A DNA stretch of 11,103 nucleotides from Clostridia bacterium (lineage in GTDB: Bacteria; Bacillota; Clostridia; UBA1381), in the NCBI GenBank assembly GCA_017521775.1, contig JAFXBO010000095.1:1-11103 (forward strand). The letters are read 5' to 3'. Of this stretch, positions 7,558 through 11,103 are shown piece after piece. Every line of letters starts with the position of its first letter. Position 1 is the stretch's first letter. The notes below the pieces were generated by a model that saw only the letters and a program-made list of their open reading frames with translations, was not told the DNA's origin and did no database searches. Made by a program: the position numbers and the translations under genes.

Positions 7558-7820
7558 TGTATAGAAGATATTATAGTGTAAACAATATGCCGCAAATTAA
7601 CACACACGACAAGAAAAAAGAATGTGAGGAGAAAAAGCCTTGCGAGAATATACATATCGAAAAAAGAAATCAATCTACTGATATAAAGAGCTTTTTTAAG
7701 AACCTTGAAACTGATGATATAATTCTTATTGCGATTGCAATTTTATTGCTTGCAGATGATTGTGATGATAAAATGCTTTTGCTTGCCATAGGTTTTATTT
7801 TTATCAGTGGAATATTATAA
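7557..7820 (+). CDS. Small membrane-associated protein (87 aa), function unknown
   Basis: The ATG at 7557-7559 overlaps the upstream stop by one base (TAATG), a sign of translational coupling. The N-terminus MYRRYYSVNN is Tyr/Arg-rich. A Lys/Glu-rich middle contains two Cys (KECEEKKPCE). The C-terminal third has two hydrophobic runs, DIILIAIAILLLAD and MLLLAIGFIFISGIL, separated by the acidic turn DDCDDK. This suggests a hairpin membrane anchor at the extreme C-terminus. No signal peptide is seen. I have an uncertain memory of similar C-termini in spore-forming Clostridia, often in clusters of small genes, but cannot assign a function. It ends the cluster 47 bp before the shared terminator. 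Confidence 0.8.
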   Translation: MYRRYYSVNNMPQINTHDKKKECEEKKPCENIHIEKRNQSTDIKSFFKNLETDDIILIAIAILLLADDCDDKMLLLAIGFIFISGIL

Positions 7821-7827
7821 ATAATTG

Positions 7828-7860
7828 TTGTAGGGTACGATGCCCACATCAGCCCGTAAT
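7828..7860. repeat. Degenerate intergenic palindromic element (TTGTAGGG...AGCCCGTAAT)
   Basis: Just after the 87-aa gene, TTGTAGGG is followed by an imperfect inverted repeat: GGG-TAC-GATG (7833-7842), CCCA, CATC-AG-CCC (7847-7855). It is GC-richer than its surroundings. It resembles short TTGTAGGG(G)CG...CGCCCG elements that I recall as dispersed between genes in gut Clostridia. Only one copy is in the window, so dispersal cannot be shown. Confidence 0.35.
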
Positions 7861-7867
7861 ACGCAAA

Positions 7868-7897
7868 AAAAGAAGAGTTCATATGAACTCTTCTTTT
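7868..7897. terminator. Bidirectional intrinsic terminator, 30-bp perfect palindrome
   Basis: AAAAGAAGAGTTC (7868-7880), ATAT, GAACTCTTCTTTT (7885-7897) is perfectly self-complementary. It gives a 13-bp stem with a T-run on either strand. It lies between convergent genes and can end both the small gene cluster (+) and the peptide gene (-). Confidence 0.88.
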
Positions 7898-7911
7898 ATA
7901 TTGTTTAAAGA

Positions 7912-8061
7912 TTACCACTGGAACAAAATAACATCTGTGTTAGCATCTGCACCCAAAGCTGTCAATTCAGCTTCGCTTATTCCCTCAACGATGCTTGCTG
8001 TGATAACATCTTCAACTTCGATTGTTTCAATTATAGCCATAGGCTTTTCATAAATTTTCAT
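7912..8061 (-). CDS. 49-aa acidic peptide, possible ribosomally made secreted or modified peptide
   Basis: A short minus-strand frame from ATG 8059-8061 to TAA 7912-7914, with GAAAGGTGGA (8071-8080) as ribosome binding site. The N-terminus MKIYEKPMAIIETIEVED is followed by VITASIVEGISEAELTALGA, and the last residues are DANTDVILFQW. It has one aromatic C-terminal Trp, no Cys, a strong acidic bias and no classical signal peptide. It follows the 373-aa gene by 21 bp and is followed by the terminator, so it is the last gene of the dockerin cassette. I recall many short Lachnospiraceae peptides of the form MKxYExPxxEhxxFEVEDVIxxS with unknown function. The N-terminal half may be a leader and the rest a core, but no modification enzyme is present in the window. 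Confidence 0.75.
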   Translation of the reverse strand: MKIYEKPMAIIETIEVEDVITASIVEGISEAELTALGADANTDVILFQW

Positions 8062-8082
8062 AATTATTACTCCACCTTTCTA

Positions 8083-9204
8083 TTATTTAATTGTAAATGT
8101 GAAGTTTGCTGCTTTGTAGTTAGCATCTTCATATACAATACCGAACTTAATACCCTTTGGATTCTTTACTTCACCTTCACCTGTGATTCCCAAGAATTCA
8201 AAAATTGACTTTCCGTATTCAACTACCTTGTTCAATGGAGAGTCTCCATCTTTATACTCAACAACAACTCTTGAAGCTTCTGTCAAAGTACCAGCTGCAG
8301 CAATTGCATCACGCATAACAATGTACTTGCCTTCCAAAGTCTTGTTTTCAGGAGCAACATCTGCGCCGTATTCAAACTTTAAAGCACCTGTTGTTGAATC
8401 TGTCTTAGCTTCGATTTTGTCATCTGAGCCACCTTCACCAAGTGTGATTGTTGCTGGGTGCCAAGGAGCATATGCTTCCTTATCAAAATTTGTTACTCCA
8501 TCCTTTTGTTTTGATGCTGCACTATTATCATAACTCATGTAACCAAGGTTTACATTTTTCAATTCAACCTCTGTGCCTGGAGCTGCAAAAACACCCCACT
8601 GCAATGCTGAAATTTCGCTTGCAGATGCAGTCTGTCCTGCTTTGTTTGTCACAGATGGGAATGCCTCTGAAGCAACAGCAACAGAGTATACAAAATTGTA
8701 AAGACTATCATCATTTGCGTTCACTCCTGTAAGTGATAAACCTTTGGCAAAATCAGAATCAGGACTTCCATCGCCATCAAAATCATTTCCGTATTCAACG
8801 ATAGAATCAGGGAAGTGAAGTTCCATAGCAGCACCAATTACTGTCCAACCACTATATTTGTTTTTAACAGGAACTTCCTTAAATACACCACCGATATTGT
8901 GATAGCTGATCTCCAATAAGAAAAACTTATCAGTCTCTGCAGCACCATAATCTGCGAATGTTTCACCATATGATTCTTCAAATTCGTCAGCAGTGAGCTC
9001 TTCAATAATAGTTACCTCAGCACGTAAATCATTACCAGGTCTTGCAGCACCATTATATACATCTTGAACCTCTGGCGCAGAATAAGCACCGTTAAATGTT
9101 TGTACATAATCTTCGTAGCCTTCTGGTGCAGCTGCAAAAACGCTTGTGAAAGTAGATATCATTGCAATTGACAAAAGCAATGATACAAATTTCTTTGCTT
9201 TCAT
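8083..9204 (-). CDS. Secreted beta-rich protein of unknown function with DxDGDG calcium loop (373 aa)
   Basis: CGGAGGAAATAAT precedes the ATG. The signal peptide is clear: MKAKK, a hydrophobic core to about 20, then SVFA with cleavage near 24/25. The mature part looks like extracellular beta-sandwich material. A segment at about 60-228 has alternating hydrophobic strands (FFLLEISYHNIGG, TVIGAAMELHFPDSIVEYG, then TEVELKNVNLGYMSYDNS). Its order loosely recalls cohesin or Ig-like domains. DFDGDGSPDSD (141-151) is a likely Ca2+ loop. After an Asp/Gly linker (about 256-262) a second beta-rich part reaches the C-terminus. It has no Cys after the signal, no sortase motif and no membrane anchor. It lies between the dockerin-like gene and the 49-aa peptide gene in the same operon. 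The cohesin-like idea is a weak inference; a carbohydrate-binding role is equally possible. Confidence 0.85.
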   Translation of the reverse strand: MKAKKFVSLLLSIAMISTFTSVFAAAPEGYEDYVQTFNGAYSAPEVQDVYNGAARPGNDLRAEVTIIEELTADEFEESYGETFADYGAAETDKFFLLEISYHNIGGVFKEVPVKNKYSGWTVIGAAMELHFPDSIVEYGNDFDGDGSPDSDFAKGLSLTGVNANDDSLYNFVYSVAVASEAFPSVTNKAGQTASASEISALQWGVFAAPGTEVELKNVNLGYMSYDNSAASKQKDGVTNFDKEAYAPWHPATITLGEGGSDDKIEAKTDSTTGALKFEYGADVAPENKTLEGKYIVMRDAIAAAGTLTEASRVVVEYKDGDSPLNKVVEYGKSIFEFLGITGEGEVKNPKGIKFGIVYEDANYKAANFTFTIK

Positions 9205-9251
9205 ATTATTTCCTCCGTTTTAAATTATAATTAAAGATTGTTATATTTTGA

Positions 9252-9968
9252 TTATTCAGCAGGAGCTTCAAATTCAATATCAGAACCTATTAAATAATCT
9301 CCACCGGCATTACCTGAACCACCACTCAAGTATGCTTGCATGATTGCGTCAGCATCATTGTTTGTGATGACCTCATCACCATCAACATCACCAACCACAA
9401 CACTTCCTTGAGCAAGTTCCCATGCATGACCGATTAGGTATTCGCCACCGGCATTACCTGAACCTCCGCTTAAATATGCTTGCATAACTGCGTCAGCATC
9501 ATTATTTGTAATGACACCATCACCGTCAACATCACCACAAACGATTGTAATAGTTTCAGTTGCCTTATCATATGTAATAAGATACTCAGCAACTATGCCG
9601 ACATCAGTACCGCCCATAACAACTGCAATAGCATAGCCGTCGTCAAGCTTATCTACATCAACAGGAACTGAGCCGAAACCAGCATCTCCGTCAACCTGGT
9701 TGATTGCAACGATTGTCTGTGTACCGTTGTAATCAGGAATGTTTTCCGGATCTGTCTTAGCATCAACAAGATAAGCAATCATTGTTAATTGGTCAATATC
9801 TGCATCTGTAGCGCCAGTAGGCACGTCAAAAACCAAGTTGAAGCTTGATTTATTATCGCCCTCACCCTCAACAACAGTGTCAACTGTAGCAGCAAAAGCT
9901 GATAAGCTCAATGACATAGTCATTACTGTAGCTGCAAAAAGAGCAACTAATTTTTTCATGTTTTTCAT
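9252..9968 (-). CDS. Secreted protein with two dockerin-like calcium-binding repeats (238 aa)
   Basis: The start at 9966-9968 is chosen because AAAGGAG lies just upstream; the frame is open to 10016 but without a ribosome binding site there. The signal peptide is MKNMKK, a hydrophobic core, then SLSAFA with cleavage near 26. Residues 27-143 form an acidic beta-rich domain I do not recognise. The C-terminus has two near-identical dockerin-type units beginning GDVDGDGVITNNDADA (145-160) and GDVDGDEVITNNDADA (193-208). Each carries the Asp ligands at loop positions 1, 3, 5 and 12 and a following helix xMQAYLSGG. Dockerins normally bind cohesins to hold extracellular enzyme complexes together. 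Odd points are the 48-residue period instead of about 35, the Gly to Glu change in loop two, and the absence of any catalytic domain. It is the first gene of the cassette. Confidence 0.88.
   Translation of the reverse strand: MKNMKKLVALFAATVMTMSLSLSAFAATVDTVVEGEGDNKSSFNLVFDVPTGATDADIDQLTMIAYLVDAKTDPENIPDYNGTQTIVAINQVDGDAGFGSVPVDVDKLDDGYAIAVVMGGTDVGIVAEYLITYDKATETITIVCGDVDGDGVITNNDADAVMQAYLSGGSGNAGGEYLIGHAWELAQGSVVVGDVDGDEVITNNDADAIMQAYLSGGSGNAGGDYLIGSDIEFEAPAE
9281..9544. repeat. Tandem DNA repeat encoding the two dockerin-like units (144-bp period)
   Basis: The sequence near 9281-9400 is repeated near 9425-9544 at an exact 144-bp offset. For example, CCACCGGCATTACCTGAACC begins at 9301 and again at 9445. 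The copies differ mostly at third codon positions, which suggests duplication followed by selection on the protein. Confidence 0.85.
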
Positions 9969-10107
9969 AATTTTTTCTCCTTTCATAATTTGCGTAATCA
10001 CTTGATTGTAAATCACAGTGTCATCCTTAATTCACATCACACAATTCGGTCACAAACCGATAAACTCATTTTGGACCACACTCACACAAAAGTCCATCAT
10101 CCACACA
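9969..10107 (-). promoter_or_regulatory. GTG-rich untranslated leader of the dockerin operon
   Basis: About 139 nt lie between the inferred transcription start and the ATG at 9968. On the transcribed strand it is rich in GTG/TGTG tracts and poor in C. It contains a small hairpin TCGGT-TTGTG-ACCGA (10046-10060) and a weak GGAC...GTCC pairing (10072-10094). I see no known riboswitch pattern. It may be a regulatory or stabilising leader, or simply biased DNA. Confidence 0.35.
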
Positions 10108-10112
10108 CTACA

Positions 10113-10141
10113 AGTATATTACAAATTAAATATAAATTCAA
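10113..10141 (-). promoter_or_regulatory. Probable promoter of the dockerin operon
   Basis: On the minus strand, TTGAAT (10136-10141) and TATACT (10113-10118) are separated by exactly 17 bp. They match 4/6 and 5/6 of the housekeeping consensus. The remaining 10142-10221 stretch is AT-rich and I see no gene in it. Confidence 0.5.
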
Positions 10142-10221
10142 GACTTTTATGTTTCATTTCAATGTTTTTGTATATATTTTCACTTTTTAATATCTCTTTT
10201 TGTGCATTTTGTCAAGCATAT

Positions 10222-10259
10222 AAAAAAGATGAGTTCATATGAATGAACTCATCTTTTTT
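10222..10259. terminator. Intrinsic terminator of the amidase gene (long palindrome)
   Basis: AAAAAAGATGAGTTCAT (10222-10238) pairs perfectly with ATGAACTCATCTTTTTT (10243-10259) around a 4-nt loop, giving a 17-bp stem with a T-run on the minus-strand side. It begins 11 bp after the amidase stop. Its centre GAGTTCATATGAA is identical to part of the 7868-7897 terminator. Confidence 0.88.
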
Positions 10260-10270
10260 TGATAGTTAAT

Positions 10271-11103
10271 TTATTTATAGAATTCAAGTATTCCCTCAAC
10301 AATACCATCTGCAATCAATGCCTGATAGTTTGCATCGGATAACTTGGCTTCATCCTGTGGGTTTGTCAAATAACCCATTTCCAAAAGAACTACAGGGATT
10401 TTTGACCAGTTAAAGCCTGCCATTTCGTTAGTAGTATAAACTCCTCTTTTTGCAGCACCTGTTTTTGCGATTGCACCATTTAGAACAGTTTTTCCAAGCA
10501 ATTTGCTCTTTGAAACAAGGTTTTTATCAGTTATGTATTTATTGCCGGGGATAAGCATTGTCATACCTGTTCCGCCCTCTTGTGTTCCGTCAGCGTGTAG
10601 CTTTATGCATATATCTGCATTGTTGTCATTTGCAAAATTTGCTCTGTCAGCGTTTGAAAGGGTTGTTCCATTGGTTGTTCGAGTCATTATTACTGTTGCA
10701 CCCTTTGCCTCAAGCTTTTCTTTTAAAACATTTGCAACTGCAAGTGTGATTTCGTCTTCTGTTATATTTGCACCCTTTGTACCTTCTTTAAATCCGTCTT
10801 TTAATAAACTCATTCCAGGAGCAATTGCCTCTTGTTTGTTCTCAGTAAATATTCCGTGTGCAGCATCAATACAAATTGTCTTGCCTGTAAGTGAGATTTT
10901 AGTATAGTCTGTTTTTGGGGTTTCCTGAACTTTTGGAGGCTCTTTTTGAACAGTGGGTTCTGACTTTGGTGTTTTTTTTGGTGTTTCGGTCTTGACCTCT
11001 GTGCTTGTTTCAGGCTCTTTTACATCCTGAGGAGCTTCTTCTTTGATTTCAGGCTCTGTTGGAGTTTCTTCCTTGGTTTCAGGCTCGTCTGTTTCAACAT
11101 AAT
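10271..11103 (-). CDS. N-acetylmuramoyl-L-alanine amidase, Amidase_3 family (N-terminus beyond window)
   Basis: A zinc peptidoglycan hydrolase that cuts the bond between MurNAc and L-Ala of the stem peptide, acting outside the membrane. The frame stays open from 10271 to the window edge, so the internal Met at 10811-10813 is not the start: it would remove the first zinc ligand. The catalytic domain begins TICIDAAHG (first His). It continues with the Glu of NITEDEITLAVA, then ADICIKLHADG (second His) and VVLLEMGYLTNPQDEAKL (catalytic Glu), so the metal site is complete. Upstream lies a linker of about 65 residues rich in Pro, Glu, Thr and Lys, as in secreted wall proteins; a signal peptide and possibly a binding domain should follow beyond the edge. 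It has its own terminator, so it is not part of the dockerin operon. Confidence 0.93.
   Translation of the reverse strand, partial: YVETDEPETKEETPTEPEIKEEAPQDVKEPETSTEVKTETPKKTPKSEPTVQKEPPKVQETPKTDYTKISLTGKTICIDAAHGIFTENKQEAIAPGMSLLKDGFKEGTKGANITEDEITLAVANVLKEKLEAKGATVIMTRTTNGTTLSNADRANFANDNNADICIKLHADGTQEGGTGMTMLIPGNKYITDKNLVSKSKLLGKTVLNGAIAKTGAAKRGVYTTNEMAGFNWSKIPVVLLEMGYLTNPQDEAKLSDANYQALIADGIVEGILEFYK

Noticed and set aside
7821..7911. Riboswitch or small RNA between the 87-aa gene and the peptide gene
   Set aside because: The segment lies between convergent gene ends, so a cis-acting riboswitch has no target; the structures fit a terminator and a short palindromic element.
9281..9544. 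Repeats as a CRISPR or mobile element signature
   Set aside because: There are only two copies, in frame, at an exact 48-codon period within one gene; they are explained by protein repeat duplication.
9969..10016. Upstream start giving a 254-aa dockerin protein
   Set aside because: It would put 16 extra residues before a perfect signal peptide and lacks a ribosome binding site; AAAGGAG fits the start at 9966-9968.
10271..10813. 180-aa amidase starting at MSLLKDG
   Set aside because: The frame continues upstream to the window edge and contains the conserved IDAAHG zinc-ligand motif, so this Met is internal.
10503..10907. 134-codon + strand frame over the amidase
   Set aside because: Antisense shadow of a well-supported catalytic domain.

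Overview
The window is AT-rich, gene-dense DNA with strong AGGAGG-type ribosome binding sites and short operons. A dockerin-like secreted protein and small clostridial-looking proteins point to a low-GC anaerobic Firmicute, probably a gut or rumen Clostridia member of the Lachnospiraceae/Ruminococcaceae kind. That placement is inferred from gene content and style, not from a marker gene. No rRNA, tRNA, CRISPR array, insertion sequence or phage gene was seen.

Left part (1-2687, + strand): the tail of a probable plsY, then gpsA, mntP and mnmA, spaced 9-20 bp apart and read as one housekeeping operon. PlsY and GpsA make and use glycerol-3-phosphate for phospholipid synthesis, MntP exports manganese, and MnmA thiolates tRNA wobble uridine. 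A consensus promoter (TTGACA-18 bp-TATAAT) then drives a membrane-bound nucleotide-sugar 4,6-dehydratase/epimerase for surface glycans (2786-4684). It ends in a hairpin terminator shared with the convergent feoB.

Middle (4713-7820): feoB (ferrous iron uptake) is on the minus strand with no feoA seen beside it. Divergent from it is a cluster of four small proteins of unknown function: a 52-aa Cys-rich protein, an 89-aa helical protein with repeated DKL motifs, a 121-aa protein starting with GTG, and an 87-aa protein with a hydrophobic C-terminus. The last two overlap by one base. A Fur-like inverted repeat lies in the divergent intergenic region.

Right part (7820-10270, minus strand): a compact cassette bounded by two related palindromic terminators. 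In transcription order it holds a probable promoter, an approximately 140-nt GTG-rich leader, a 238-aa secreted protein ending in two widely spaced dockerin-like calcium loops, a 373-aa secreted beta-rich protein with its own DxDGDG loop, and a 49-aa acidic peptide ending in Trp. This cassette is the least explained part of the window. The right edge (10271-11103, minus) is the C-terminal part of a secreted N-acetylmuramoyl-L-alanine amidase with a Pro/Glu/Thr/Lys-rich linker, cut by the window edge.
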